A stretch of DNA of 64,000 nt, taken from Proteles cristata cristata (lineage: Eukaryota > Chordata > Mammalia > Carnivora > Hyaenidae). The stretch covers positions 65,001 to 129,000 of the forward strand of contig JAESUZ010001744.1 in NCBI GenBank assembly GCA_017311185.1. Reading direction: 5' to 3'. This document shows, piece after piece, positions 12,292 to 23,833 of this stretch. A program made the position numbers and the translations under genes. Each line of letters begins with the position of its first letter. Positions within the stretch are counted from its first letter, which is position 1. The notes below the pieces were generated by a model. It saw only the letters and a list, made by a program, of their open reading frames with translations. It had not been told where the DNA came from and did no database searches.

Positions 12292-12759
12292 TACACTGGG
12301 CCCTTTTGTGTCTCACATGCACATGTGCACATAATCAGGATTGGCAGGAATATGTGGTTTGGTTGGGCCCTCTCAGTGTCCATTAGATATGCCCACAGCT
12401 TCAGCCATTTGCCACCACCACCAAAGTAACCTGTGGCTAGCAGAGCCATTTGTCTTTCTGACTCACACAGTGCTAGGTCATTTCCACTAACAATGCCACT
12501 ACATGTGTGCTTGCTGCACATTTCTCTACATCCCCTCTGCAGCAATATTTTTTTTGGCACAGGACTAGAAATTTTATTTTATCTTTTTGCAGGTCGATAT
12601 GCCCAGGTAAAAATTATTTTCAATATAAAATAATTTAATAAGTAGTTTAGTCTATATGTGGTAATTCAAAAACAGTTTTTTGAATTTTCAGAAAAAGAAA
12701 ATATCTATGGATTCAAACACAGTCCAATCATTATTTATTTTTATGGTCTTCCTGTTTTT

Positions 12760-13425
12760 TTCTTCCAGTTTTATTGAAATATAATTTATCCATATCACTG
12801 TATATACTTAAGATGTACTGCATAATACTTGACTTACATTTATTGTGAAGTTATTACCATGATAAATTTAGTTAGCATTCATTATCTCATATTGATACAA
12901 TGAAAAGAGAAAATAAAAAGAGAAAAGATCAGTCCTTGTAATGAGAGCTCTCAGGATTTATTCTCTTACCATTCATATATATCATACAGCAGTGTTAAAT
13001 ACAGACAACATGATGTAGTCACATTCCTAGTACTTATTTAAGTTATAATCGGACATTTCTATCTTCGACCACCTTCTAATTCCCCCTCTCTCCAACTCCT
13101 GCCTCTGGTAACCATAAATAAATATCTGATGTCTTTTCCCATGAGAGTATGGCCATATTTTTTTCATTTATTTTGAATTCCACATATAAGTGAGATCATA
13201 CATTATTTATCTTCCTCTATCTTATTTCAGCATATACTCTCAAAGTCCACCCATGTTATTGCAAATGGCAGAATTTCCTTTTTTATGGTTGAATTATATA
13301 TATATTATATGTATGTCTATAACATATATATGTATAAAACAACTTCTTTATCCATTCGTCTGTTGATGGCCACTTAGGTTGTTTCCCCGTTTGGGCTATT
13401 GTAAATAAAGCTGCTAGAAGCATGG
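12760..13425 (-). mobile_element. L1 LINE 3' end, antisense
   Basis: Antisense 3' UTR and ORF2 end: CCAGTTTTATTGAAATATAA, TCCACATATAAGTGAGATCA, TATCCATTCGTCTGTTGATG, GGGCTATTGTAAATAAAGCT. The 3' terminus lies on the left. A short TA-rich stretch sits inside near 13300. Confidence 0.87.
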
Positions 13426-13749
13426 GGATTTGCAGCTACTTTGATGCCCATCCTTATCATTTGTCTATCTCTGGCAAAAACTGCATACTGACTTATTTGG
13501 TAGGGAGTTGGAATTGGAGCAGTCATGGGCAAAAGTGGCAACGTATCTTCGGTTCTTATGTATAATTGAGCAGGGTTTTTTTTTTTTCAATAAAATGCTT
13601 CTTGAGTTATTGTTCAGATTTTGTGAATATTCAAAGCTCTGAAATAATTTTGTCCATTTTACTTTTGGTTTTAAAATTTCTTTTGGATATGGGAGATTTT
13701 CATTTCCTCATTCAGCCACATCTAATACTGGATGAAGGAGAGAGGAAGA

Positions 13750-14172
13750 TATAGGCCTCCAGTTATGGAATGAATAAATGAATAAAAGGCATGGCATAGG
13801 GGTTCCTAGGTGGCTCAGTTGGTTATGTATCTGACTCTTGATTTCAGTGCAGGTCATGATCTCATGGTTTGTGGGTTCAAGGTCTGCATTGGACTTCTCA
13901 CTAACAGTGATAGTGTGGGGACTGTTTAGGATTTTTTCTCTCTCCCCGTCTCTGAGCCTCTCTTGCACTTTCTCTTAAAATAAATAAAAAAAGGCACAGC
14001 ATCATGATACTGTCAGTGACATTGTAATAGTGATGTAGCAAGACATAACAAGACAAATAGTAGCTACACTTGTGGTGAACATAGCATAACGTAAAAGCTT
14101 GTCAAATCACTAAGTTGTACATCTGTAACTAATGTAACATTATGTGTCAACTATACTCAAATTTTAAAAATA
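13750..14172 (+). mobile_element. L1 3' UTR (carnivore type), split by a SINE
   Basis: TGGAATGAATAAATGAATAA precedes the SINE. After it comes GTAGCTACACTTGTGGTGAA, CATAGCATAACGTAAAAGCT and ACTAATGTAACATTATGTGT, ending in 'caactatactcaaattttaaaa'. The same terminal motif recurs at 39,180-39,240 and 39,440-39,590, so three related L1 3' ends are present in this window. Confidence 0.85.
13798..13989 (+). mobile_element. CAN-SINE, older copy nested in L1 3' UTR
   Basis: Diverged head (GGTTCCTAGGTGGCTCAGTT) and tail (TCTTAAAATAAATAAAAAAA). Probable target duplication AAAGGCATGGCAT (13785-13797) / AAAGGCACAGCAT (13990-14002), two mismatches. Confidence 0.86.
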
Positions 14173-14314
14173 CAGATATTTTTGTTAGTACATCACTGTA
14201 TTTCACAAGTAATGAATATTAATCTGAAGACCAATATATGCCTTACAATGTACACTCCCGAGAATGCTAAATGTATTAATCTGGTTTTTCATAGTACAGA
14301 ATTTTGGTATTCAT

Positions 14315-14512
14315 GTGGAGGTGATTTTTCCCCATTGGCAGTTTTGGCAGTGTCTGGAGATATTGTCAGTTGTTAGGACTGAGGACAGAGGTGCTTTTAG
14401 TATATAATGAATCAAAGACAGAGATGCTGCTTAACATCCTACAATGCACAGAACAGCCCCTACATGAATTATCCAGTCTAAAGTGTCCATAACGCCACTT
14501 TTCAGAAACCTC
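14315..14512 (+). mobile_element. MER20 (hAT-Charlie) DNA transposon
   Basis: Near full-length: GGAGGTGATTTTTCCCC at the start, GGCAGTGTCTGGAGATATTG, CTTAACATCCTACAATGCAC, AGAACAGCCCCTACATGAAT and TTATCCAGTCTAAAGTGTCC, ending near TTTTCAGAAACC. MER20 is a non-autonomous ancient eutherian element with no coding capacity. Some copies in other genomes were co-opted as regulatory DNA; nothing here shows that. Confidence 0.85.
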
Positions 14513-14689
14513 AATCCAGATTATCCTTTTGCAATTGTTATGTATCATTCTTCAAAAACCTATTCACATGTTTTCCATGAATTCACTACTAACACTTTAA
14601 GAACAGAGAGGATTACTCTCTTTCTGCCACCAGTTACCTTGAAAATATTGCCAGTATATTACATTCCATTGAAGTTATCTGTGTGTATG

Positions 14690-14820
14690 TTTATATTGGC
14701 TCTAATATAATGAGTTCTTGGAGAATAGTTTCTTATTTACATTTGTATACCCAGCAACAAGCACATGATCAATATAGAATAGGCCCTCAATAAATATGTG
14801 TTAAATAAATAAACAAATAA
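14690..14820 (+). mobile_element. Possible L2 or MIR 3' tail
   Basis: ATTTGTATACCCAGCAACAA followed by ATAGGCCCTCAATAAATATG and TTAAATAAATAAACAAATAA resembles the '...tatccccagcgcc...caataaatatttgttgaatgaatga' 3' end shared by L2 and MIR elements. Confidence 0.5.
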
Positions 14821-15474
14821 TGGGAGGGTTGAAGGAAGAAGGAAAAGGAGTACATTCAATGGCAATTAAAACAAAGAGATGTAGGCTTTTCATGAGAAGT
14901 TGAGGAGGAGTAAGATTTTTGAAAGGTTAGATTTTTAAATACTTCAGCTAAATACAAACCCACCGTTTTTGTCTACAATCTTTCTAGGCATTTTAAATAT
15001 TACTTATAAAACTATAACCCACACCAGAAATTTTTGCAAAAAGGTAGTTTGAAAGTGAAAATTAAGTTATTAAAAATCAATTGATATTTTATGGATATCT
15101 TTGGTACATAACTCATCCATAGCTACTTGAAAGTTGCATCTTTTGTACATAATCAAATATGATATGCTGTGCAGAATATCATATATTCCTCCTTCATTTC
15201 CATGTTCCAGTTTCCACTCACCTCTGTAAGTATGCCTTTATTTATCTTCCTTCAAATTATACATTTTGAATGAATTTCCTCTATTTCATATTAGGATGTT
15301 GGTTGTTACCATATAGAAATAATTTCTAATATATGTTGTTACAAGTATATGATGTTACAAAAAGTTGAAATATTACTATTTCCTATATAGTAGATACATT
15401 TATAGATAGATAAACTTCATAAATGCAAAGGAATTGGAGGCATTTTTCAATTCAGTCCCTCTTCTTTATTAATT
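14821..15474. other. Unassigned intergenic DNA
   Basis: AT-rich, no gene or repeat recognised. Confidence 0.55.
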
Positions 15475-16289
15475 TTTCCCATTTTTAAATTTAAAATTTA
15501 GTTAGGTAACATAGTTAGTTGACATACTCCTGAATATTATTTTCAGGAGTAGAATTCAGTGACTCATCACTTACATACAACACCCAGTGCTCATCACAAG
15601 TGTCCTCCTTACTACCCATCAGCCATCTAGCCCATTTCCCACTCACCTCCCTCTGTCAAACCATGGTTTGTTCTCTATCACTAAGAGTCACTTGTGGTTT
15701 GTTTCCCTCTCTTCTCTTTTCACTTCCACTTCCCATATGCTCATCTGTTTTGTTTTTTAAATTCCACATATGAGTGAAATAATATATTTATGCTTCTCTT
15801 ACTGACTTCTTTTGCTTAGCATAATGCCCTGTAGCTCCATCCACATCACTGCAAATGGTTAGATTTCATTCTTTTTGATGGATGAGTAATATTCCATTGT
15901 ATACAGGTATCACATCTTCTTTACCCATTCAATGTATGCATCCAGTTGATGGACATTTGGGCTCTCTCCATAGTTTGGTTATTGTTGATAGTACTGCTAT
16001 AAACATTGGTGTGCAGGTACCCTTTTGAATCTGTACTTTTGTATCCTTTGGGTAAATACCTAACAGTGCAATTGCTATTTTTACTTTCTTGAGGACCCTC
16101 CGTACTGTTCTCCAGAGTGGCTGTACCAGTTTGCATTCCCACCAACAGTGCAAGAGTATTCTCCTTTCTCTACATCCTCACCAACAGCTATTGTTTTTTG
16201 TGTTGCTAATGTTAGCCATTCTGACAGGAAAAAAGTAAAGTAAAAGGCAGTCTACGGAATGGGAGAAAACATTTACAAATGACATATCT
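15475..16289 (-). mobile_element. L1 3' end, antisense, with an inverted 5' piece
   Basis: 15475-16228 is antisense L1: 3' UTR (CACCCAGTGCTCATCACAAG) then ORF2 end (GATGAGTAATATTCCATTGT, GTTTGCATTCCCACCAACAG, TGTTAGCCATTCTGACAGG). Immediately to the right, 16240-16289 is L1 ORF2 in the sense orientation (AAAGGCAGTCTACGGAATGG, ACAAATGACATATCTG), a segment that lies upstream of the junction in a normal ORF2. That arrangement is typical of twin priming. The right end is covered by a SINE. Confidence 0.85.
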
Positions 16290-16290
16290 G

Positions 16291-16494
16291 GGGCGCCTGG
16301 GTGGCTGAGTCGGTTAAGCGTCCGACTTTGGCTCAGGTCATGATCTCATAGTTCATGGGTTCAAGCCCCAAATTGGGCTCTGCGCTGACAGCTAGATCAG
16401 AGCCTGGAGCTGTTTCAGATTCTGTGTCTTCTCTCTCTCTGACCCTCCCCTGCTCACGCTGTCTCTCTCTGTCAGAAATAAATGAAAAATATTT
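16291..16494 (+). mobile_element. CAN-SINE
   Basis: Well-preserved head GGCGCCTGGGTGGCTGAGTC and B-box GGGTTCAAGCCCC; tail TCAGAAATAAATGAAAAAT. I see no clear target duplication, perhaps because it abuts the end of the inverted L1. Confidence 0.94.
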
Positions 16495-16570
16495 TTAAAA
16501 ATTTTTGAAAAGTATATTTCTTCAATATTTTGGAAGATTAATAGCTGTTACTAATATATTGCTAATTCTT

Positions 16571-16798
16571 TTTTTCTTAATGTTTTATTTATTTCTGACA
16601 GAGAGAGAGAAAGAGAGAGAGAGAACGTGTGAGCAGGGGAGGGTCAGAAAGAGAGGGAGACACAGAGTCCAAAACAGTCTCCAGGCTCTGAGCTAGCTGT
16701 CAGCACAGATCCCGACGTGGGGCTCGAACCCACTAACTGTGAGATTGTGACCTGAGCCGAAGTCAGGTGCTTAACCGACTGAGCCACACAGGCTCCCC
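16571..16798 (-). mobile_element. CAN-SINE with imperfect 18-bp TSD
   Basis: AATATATTGCTAATTCTT (16553-16570) and AATATATTAATAATTCTT (16799-16816) flank a reverse-strand copy. It has an expanded GA tract and head complement GACTGAGCCACACAGGCTCC. Confidence 0.94.
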
Positions 16799-16816
16799 AA
16801 TATATTAATAATTCTT

Positions 16817-18884
16817 AATTGGTATAAAATATAAACTATGAGATGTGAAGAATGGAAGATATTTTTGAGAATCACCTGATGCCTATAACAAGATTAGAAA
16901 TAAGATTAAGAAGGCAACCAAATCACAAGATGCTTATGTAAGTTTTAAATATCTTTTTGTATACAATGCCTTTTTTCTAGTAATATGTGAAAGCAAGCAT
17001 TCAGGCTTATACTTAATTTACACAACAGCTGTTTATTCACCATTGGAGTACCTAGTGGTAAATTCAGTCTGTGGTCATCACTTAATATACATACTGTGTA
17101 TGGAATGCATTATGTTTCATAAGCATCTCATCCAAGTTTTTATTAATATTATGGTAGCATTACTGTAGTTTATTTTAAATTTATAACTTAATTTAGTCAG
17201 AACAATATATTTTCAAATAGCTTAAGAAAATGTAATAAACAATCATATAAACATTTTTAAGATACAAACAAGGAGTATTAAGAAAGAATAAAATTGTTTT
17301 AGTCACAGAGAAAAGTCATTTCTTTGTCTCCCTTTCTCTCTTTCTTTTTCTCTTTCTCTCTTTTTTTTCTCTCTCTTTCTCTTTTCATACACACACAGAC
17401 ATACACACACTCAAGAAAAACCTACTTTTTTAAAACATTGCCTTGTAAACATTTTCCTTTAGCTATAAATCTCCATTAATGACAATATTATATGAAAATT
17501 GGATAATCTATAAACTAAACTCTTTTTTTAAGATGCTTAACTTATTTCTTTATTTTTCTTTTTGAACATGCTGGAGTAATATTCTGTGTGTGTGTGTGTA
17601 TGTTTGTTACCAAAATAAATACTCAAAAATTATAGTTTTGAGCTAAAGGACATGTAGCACTTTAAGAATGTTAATATGTATTGGTCAGAATGTCCTCAGG
17701 AAAATGGACCTATGTTTTTAATGACTCAAAATTATACAATTCTTCATGTAATGCCTTTCAAACACAGAACTAAATAAATAAAAAGGAAGAAGACTGGCTG
17801 ACTTGAATTGTTACCTTATATTTTATTTAACTGTAATTTATTTAACTCTAAATGATATAGGAAATACAGAGTCTATTTTACAAAAAAACTCAATTAATCT
17901 TTCTATCATTTGCCTTACTCTCCCTCCTAGCCAACACATACACACACACATAAATCCCTCTGTGGCTTCCAAATGGCTTGAAGTATTAAAGGAAAATTAT
18001 TTCATATAATTGCCATAGATACACTTTTAAGCACTTAAAACTGCACATTATAATTCCTGAAAACTTAATCTATTGTAATCTATTCTTTAGTGTTAAGAAA
18101 ATTTTCACTTTGTAGGATTTTAAAGTGAGTGTGGACATCTATTGTCTTTTTTATCTGGCACTTACTTTGCTCTTATTCTTATTCCTTTCATCTCATAAAA
18201 AAAAAAAAAAACCCTACATATATAATTAGGTGAGCAAACTGAAGCTTTCATTAGAGACTTTGGAGCAAATCCTCAGCTTTGTGTCAAGACTAGTCCTGGT
18301 ATTGTGCACATATATTTCACATAGGGGTGTACTTCTGTGCAGTATTATTAAAATTAAAGTTACTAATATAGACACATGAGCAGAATAATCCAGCCTGATA
18401 ACTAGAATGATGGCTTGTCACTAAACTGAGCCAAGAGCTAAATATTATATCAGTCCAAAGTGACTTGATTAAGGGAGTTAAGGAGACCTCTAGTTGTAAG
18501 ATCACTTTAACTGAAAATGACCAATGGCAGAGTTGACTAGGAGAGATAGGCTTTTAGATGTTACTTGTATCTCTGTGTGACTGTGTGGATTTATGTATAA
18601 ACAGCCTTTTCTTCAGTTCTACTACTGCCTACTGACTCTACAATGATTGATTTTTGCTGGTATTTACACTTCCTTAATGTCCTAGAGAAACTGCAGAAAG
18701 TTCTTGAATTGTGGACCAGTACTCACATCACATGTGATTTTGAATTGTGCTCTGTTTTGGATATTGAAATTTTTATATCTCATATATTTTAAGTGAGGAG
18801 AATTAATGTATATTTTGCCCTATCTTATATATATCTAGAGTTGAACCACACAACTCTTCCCATATGATTTATCGGTTTTCTGTC
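16817..18884. other. Unassigned intergenic DNA
   Basis: No repeat family or gene recognised apart from a pyrimidine tract near 17.35 kb, short TG/CA runs near 17.59 and 17.94 kb and an A run near 18.2 kb. Confidence 0.55.
17321..17412. repeat. Polypyrimidine (CTTT)n tract joined to a CA run
   Basis: About 67 bases of almost pure C/T (TTTCTCTCTTTCTTTTTCTC and similar), followed by ATACACACACAGACATACAC. Confidence 0.9.
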
Positions 18885-18901
18885 TCCTAAACTATATCTT
18901 T

Positions 18902-19116
18902 TTTTTTAATGTTTTATTTATTTCTAAGAGAGAGAGAGAGAGACAGTGTGAGCAGGGGAGGGTCAGAGAGAGAGGGAGTCACAGACTGAAACAGGCTCCA
19001 GGCTCTGAGCTGGCAGTCAGCACAGAGCCCGACACGGGGCTCGAACCCACGAACCACGAGATCATGACCGAAGCGAAAGTCGGAGGCTTAACCGACTAAG
19101 CCACCCAGGCGCCCCA
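18902..19116 (-). mobile_element. CAN-SINE, young subfamily, with 17-bp TSD
   Basis: TCCTAAACTATATCTTT (18885-18901) and TCCTAAACTATGTCTTT (19117-19133), one mismatch. Carries the young signature (GAGTCACAGACTGAAACAGG; CTGGCAGTCAGCACAGAGCC) and tail complement TTTTATTTATTTCTAAGAG. Confidence 0.97.
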
Positions 19117-19464
19117 TCCTAAACTATGTCTTTAAATAAGTTTTTCAAAATCATATAGTAACTATCATGAGTGAAGAGTGTACATTAACATTAAGTTACT
19201 CTAAAACCTAGTAAATAACTGTGGTACTCTGCTTCCTGGTTAATCACCTACTTCTCTTACTACCAAAGGGTTACTTTCTTTTCAGAATAGTTAACTATCC
19301 TTTAGACCCTTGATAATACTGCTTTTAGTTCTTGTATTTAGCAGGAGGAAAAAAAGCAACCAAATATCCCAAACATTGTGTCTTGGACCAATTATTCTAT
19401 AGGATGAGAAAAGCTTATGCCTTTGATGTTTTATTCAAATTATATATATTGACTATGGAGAAAG

Positions 19465-20445
19465 CCCACGTTTCCACACTGATAGACTCACCTTTCTCCA
19501 TTTAGTATTCTTTGCTCCCTTGTCAAATATTAGTTAACCAGACATGGGAAGGTTTATATCTAGTCTTTTGATTCTGTTACATTAGACTGTGCATCTATTT
19601 TTATGCTATTACAGTACTATTTTGAAATTTACTATAGCTTTTTAATATAATTTAAAATCAGTAAGTGTGATGCCTCCAGCTATATTATTTCTCCAGATTG
19701 CTTTGACTATTGTGGTTCAATACAAACCTCGGGATATTTTTCTATTTCTGTGAAAAATCCCATTGGAATTTTGATAGGGATTGCATTGAATCTGGAGATA
19801 GCTTTGGGTAGTATGATATTTTAACAATATTAATTCTTCCAATCATGAACATGAGATCTCTTTTTATTTATTTGTGTCTTCATCAATTTATTTTTTAAAA
19901 ATTCATAATTTTCACTGTACAAATCTTTCACCTCCTTACTTAAATTTATTTGTAAGAATTTCATTGTTCTTTTTCTTTTTAAAATTTTTATATTTTTATT
20001 GTATTTTTGAGACAGAGAGACAGAGCATAAGTGAGTGAGGGGCAGAGAAAGATGGAGACACAGAATTTGAAGCAAGTTCAAGGCTCTGGGCTATTAGCAC
20101 AGAGTTCAATGTGGGGTAAAACTCATGAGCTGTGAGATTATGACCTGAGCCAAAATGGATGCTTCACCAACTGAGTCACCTAGTTGCCCCTGCATTTCAT
20201 TGTTCTTGATGCTATTGTGAACGATATTGTTTTCTTTATTTCTTTTTCAGATATTTCAGTATTTATGTACAAAAATGCAACTGACTTTTGAATGTTGATT
20301 TTTTTTTATCCTGCAACTTTATAAAATTTGTTCATTAGTTCTAAGAGTTCTTTGGTGGAGTCTTCAGGATTTTCCATATAAGATCATATCATCTAAAAAG
20401 AGAAAATTTTGCTTCTTTCTTTCCCATTTATTTTTTCTTAAGATC
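19465..20445 (-). mobile_element. L1 ORF2 fragment, antisense
   Basis: Antisense ORF2: TTGCTCCCTTGTCAAATATT, GTGATGCCTCCAGCTATATT, CAGATTGCTTTGACTATTGT, then after the nested SINE TTGATGCTATTGTGAACGAT and TCCTGCAACTTTATAAAATT. Both ends are truncated and the coding frames are destroyed. Confidence 0.88.
19972..20193 (-). mobile_element. CAN-SINE nested in L1, with 14-bp TSD
   Basis: ATTTCATTGTTCTT at 19958-19971 and 20194-20207, perfect. Older copy: middle diverged (AAGCAAGTTCAAGGCTCTGG) and head complement ACTGAGTCACCTAGTTGCCC. Confidence 0.93.
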
Positions 20446-21029
20446 TTTATTTCTAAACATTCCACAGAAGACTGATTTTTTTAAGTATCATAAAAAGGTG
20501 ATAAAGCATATATAACTTCATTCTTAGAACAATTCAGTACTTGTCTGGATTTTCAAAGATATTTAGCAGAAATTTTGTTTGTTTTCGGCCTTGAAACATG
20601 CATTTCTTATTCTAGTAGTTTTACAGATTTATGCTTATCCAACAATAATCCTATTTCTGGTAAAGAAAATAAATAAGTATTGGCCAATTTCAGATATGCT
20701 GTATTACTAAATCCATAAGAGAAATAAGTATGATAAATGTTGGCTTTTTATATAAAGTTTCATAGTAGTAATTTTATGCCTCTTTTAATATTAAATGACA
20801 CTGTTTCAAAAAGTTAAAAAATATATAACTGGAATTAGAGGTACTGTATAGATGTAGAGAAGATAAATCAACCCATTTGTGCAGCGTATTTAGAACTTAA
20901 TGTCATATTGAATGTAGAGTTGGGAAGAAAAAGAATAGTAGTAGAAAGAAACATTGAGGTGAAATAAATAGTGCTTTTAAATTGGACATATACACAGATC
21001 TGTCAGAGATACAACAGTGGCATTCTCAT
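20446..21029. other. Unassigned intergenic DNA
   Basis: AT-rich, nothing recognised between the L1 fragment and the antisense L2. Confidence 0.5.
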
Positions 21030-21830
21030 AAATAATTTTTGTGTGCTTAGTACATCACAAATATCACCATGTTCTAGAAATATGGTGATTGTCAACAAAT
21101 AAACAGCCACTATTCTCTTAGAGCTTTCATTTTTCAGGGACGAAGGTGCTAAACAAATTATACTAAAGCATTTGGACAACTAAAGGAAGCAATGGGCCTG
21201 AACAACAGGAACACCTCAGCTTATTCTGAGGTATTTTAGAAAATTTTCTGAAGTAATAACATTTGAAATAAAAAGAAGTCATGAGAAACAGTTACCTAGG
21301 TAAAGGGAAAAGAAGCAGAAAGAAAAATGAGCATATACGAAGGCATTAAAGCAAGAGAGGTTTGGTTTACCAATAATGCGCCAAAAAAAAAAAAAATCAG
21401 TACTGCTAAGAATGTGTATGAGGTAGAAAAGGACAAGTTATAGCAGAATATAGGACATGTGTGATCACATAAACCTCACTAAGGTTTTACACCACATTCT
21501 AGTTTAGAAATACCCTCATAGCTGTGAAACAGAACATGGAGTTATAAGGGTGAAGGTATAAGAAGAGGAAATTAAAGTTACTCAGGTGAGGGATGATAAT
21601 GGCCTATTTAATGATGAGGATATTGAGGAATTAATTATATCAGAACTGTGTGTTGTAGGTAGAATAGTGGGAACATGATTGAATGTAGGCAGGGTGTAGG
21701 CAAACAGAATGGTTTCTAGGGTTTGGACTTGAGCGCTTGAGTCAATAATGGCGAAATTCACAATGTAAAGTGCATTGTGAAGGAAAAAAGGGGCTGATAT
21801 AGTCAATTATTAACATGTTGATTATGTGGT
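21030..21830 (-). mobile_element. L2 LINE, antisense
   Basis: Long diverged match to antisense L2 landmarks in order: CTCTTAGAGCTTTCATTTTT, TCTGAAGTAATAACATTTGA, GAGCATATACGAAGGCATTA, CAGGTGAGGGATGATAATGG and TAGGGTTTGGACTTGAGCGC. No frame is preserved. Identification is by eye across about 0.8 kb. Confidence 0.68.
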
Positions 21831-22443
21831 AACTGAGCCACCCACCAAATATGTCTAGTGAATATATAGATACAGAGTGCATAAGGAAGGCACTAACCAA
21901 AAATAGTGATCACAAGTGTAGTTATGTATTGGCAGATGGTGGTAGTGGCAGGTGATGGGATCAGCAGAAGGGAGAGCTCCTTCAGTGCATGATTCAGGAT
22001 CATCTGGCCCTGCCCACAGATGAGGTATAATTACACATTTGCCTTACTAGATAGTTTACAATTTGAAAGTTTCCTTCAGTTTTATCGTCTTCGCATCTCT
22101 CTTTGCCCTACAGCTTTATCAGTTCCTTGGTGAGGCAATTATAGTACCACTCTGTTACATCTAAGCATTATTCCATATAAAGTTGGAAGCTGTAATCTTC
22201 TGTTCCTTCTCTCTTTGGATCCAAGTCCAAATGTGGGGAATGCTTATTGAACTTATTTTCTTGGTCTCAATCCTCTGGTTTCAGTGCCAGGTTGTATTAG
22301 ATGATTTCCAAGTCCTCTCGATCCTCTGTTTATGTAGCTTTCTAATAGCATTTCATATTTTGGTAACTTACAACAAGAAAGATAAAATGTTCACTTAAAA
22401 AATTAGTCCCAACTTTGATTTAGTCTCTTATTACAATAGAATT

Positions 22444-22876
22444 CATTTTTTAAAGTTTTTATTTAAAATCCAGTTAGTTAACATATAGTATAATATTAGT
22501 TTCTTATGTACAATATAGCAGTGCAACACCTCTTTACAACACCTGGTGCTCATCACAGTAAATATACTCCTTAATACTCATCACCCATTTAACCCATCCC
22601 CCCACCCACCTCTCCTTTGGTAACTATCAGTTTGTCTTCTGTAGTTAAACATATGTTTCTTGGTTTGCCTCTCTTTTCCCCCGTTTGTTCATTTGTTTCT
22701 TAAATTCCACATATGAGTGAAATCATACAGTATTTGTCACTCTCTGAGTGATTTACTTCACTTACAGTTATGCCCTCTAGCTTCATCCATGTCATTGCAA
22801 ATGACAAGATTTCACTGTCTTTTATGGCTGAGTAATATTCTATTTATATATACCACATCTTTATCCATTCATTAGT
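22444..22876 (-). mobile_element. L1 3' end, antisense (carnivore type)
   Basis: AATCCAGTTAGTTAACATAT, then CACCTGGTGCTCATCACAGT, TCCACATATGAGTGAAATCA and GCTGAGTAATATTCTATTTA. It belongs to the same 3'-UTR family as the copy at 15475 and is truncated in ORF2. Confidence 0.9.
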
Positions 22877-23454
22877 AGAAAAGAATTCAAATTCATATTT
22901 GTAGTGGTATAATTTCTCTACCTTTGAATATATCACAGGTTATACAAGTAATTCTGTAATCATCTAACCATTAAGTACACTGCAAATCACATGAATAAAT
23001 AAAATGATATACATGTATTTGACTCATACTTTATCTTATTCAACATTTTCAACATAATTTAAGATATATATTATTTCTAACCTATAGACCTGTGTCTTTG
23101 AGCAAAGCCATGTGTCTAAAATTCTATAATTTTGAGTACAGTGAATGGTTTATAATTAGTTTAAATTCAATGAGAAATAAGCATTTAAAATAAAATAAAA
23201 TTCAATGAAAATATATATATGGGAAAAACATATTTTCTTTATTGAATTTTATTGAAGAAAGTTTGCAAAATTATTATATTGAATTGATTTCAGGTGCTTT
23301 AGGAACACAATTTCGGAAAGCCTTCATAAATAATTTTTATATTTTGTTATATATTTTAGTTTCTATTATGCTGTATTATCTTGGAAGGTTTTTGGGGGGG
23401 GAGTCCTGAGGATGATTGTCTTTATTTATTTTTTAATTTATTTTTGTTTTTTAA

Positions 23455-23640
23455 TTTTTTAATGTTTTTATTTATTTTTGAGAGAGAGAGAGAGAGGAAG
23501 ACATAGAATCCAAAGAGGAGCTCCAGGCTCTGAGCTAGCTGTCAGCACAGAGCCCAGTGCGGGTCTTGAACCCACAAACCATGAGATCATGACCTGAACT
23601 GAAGTCGGATGCTTAATCAACTGAGCCACTCAGGTGTCCC
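23455..23640 (-). mobile_element. CAN-SINE
   Basis: Tail complement TTATTTATTTTTGAGAGAGA, B-box complement TCTTGAACCCACAAACCATG, head complement GAGCCACTCAGGTGTCCC. It abuts an older SINE on its right. Confidence 0.93.
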
Positions 23641-23651
23641 CTCCCTCTTTT

Positions 23652-23833
23652 TTTTAAATTTTAGAGACAGAGATCACAAGCAGAGGAGAATGGCAAAGGG
23701 AGAGGGAGATAATTCCAAGCAGGTTCCATGCTGTGTGGATTCCAACACAGGGCTCAATCCAAAGATCCTGGGATAATGACCTGAGCTAAATGAAGCATGT
23801 GACATTCAATTGACTGAGCCACCCAGGCACTCC
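23652..23833 (-). mobile_element. CAN-SINE, ancient subfamily
   Basis: More diverged than its neighbour: CAGGTTCCATGCTGTGTGGA, AACACAGGGCTCAATCCAAA, and head complement GACTGAGCCACCCAGGCACT. The two reverse-strand SINEs lie head-to-tail with only about 12 bp between them. Confidence 0.87.
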
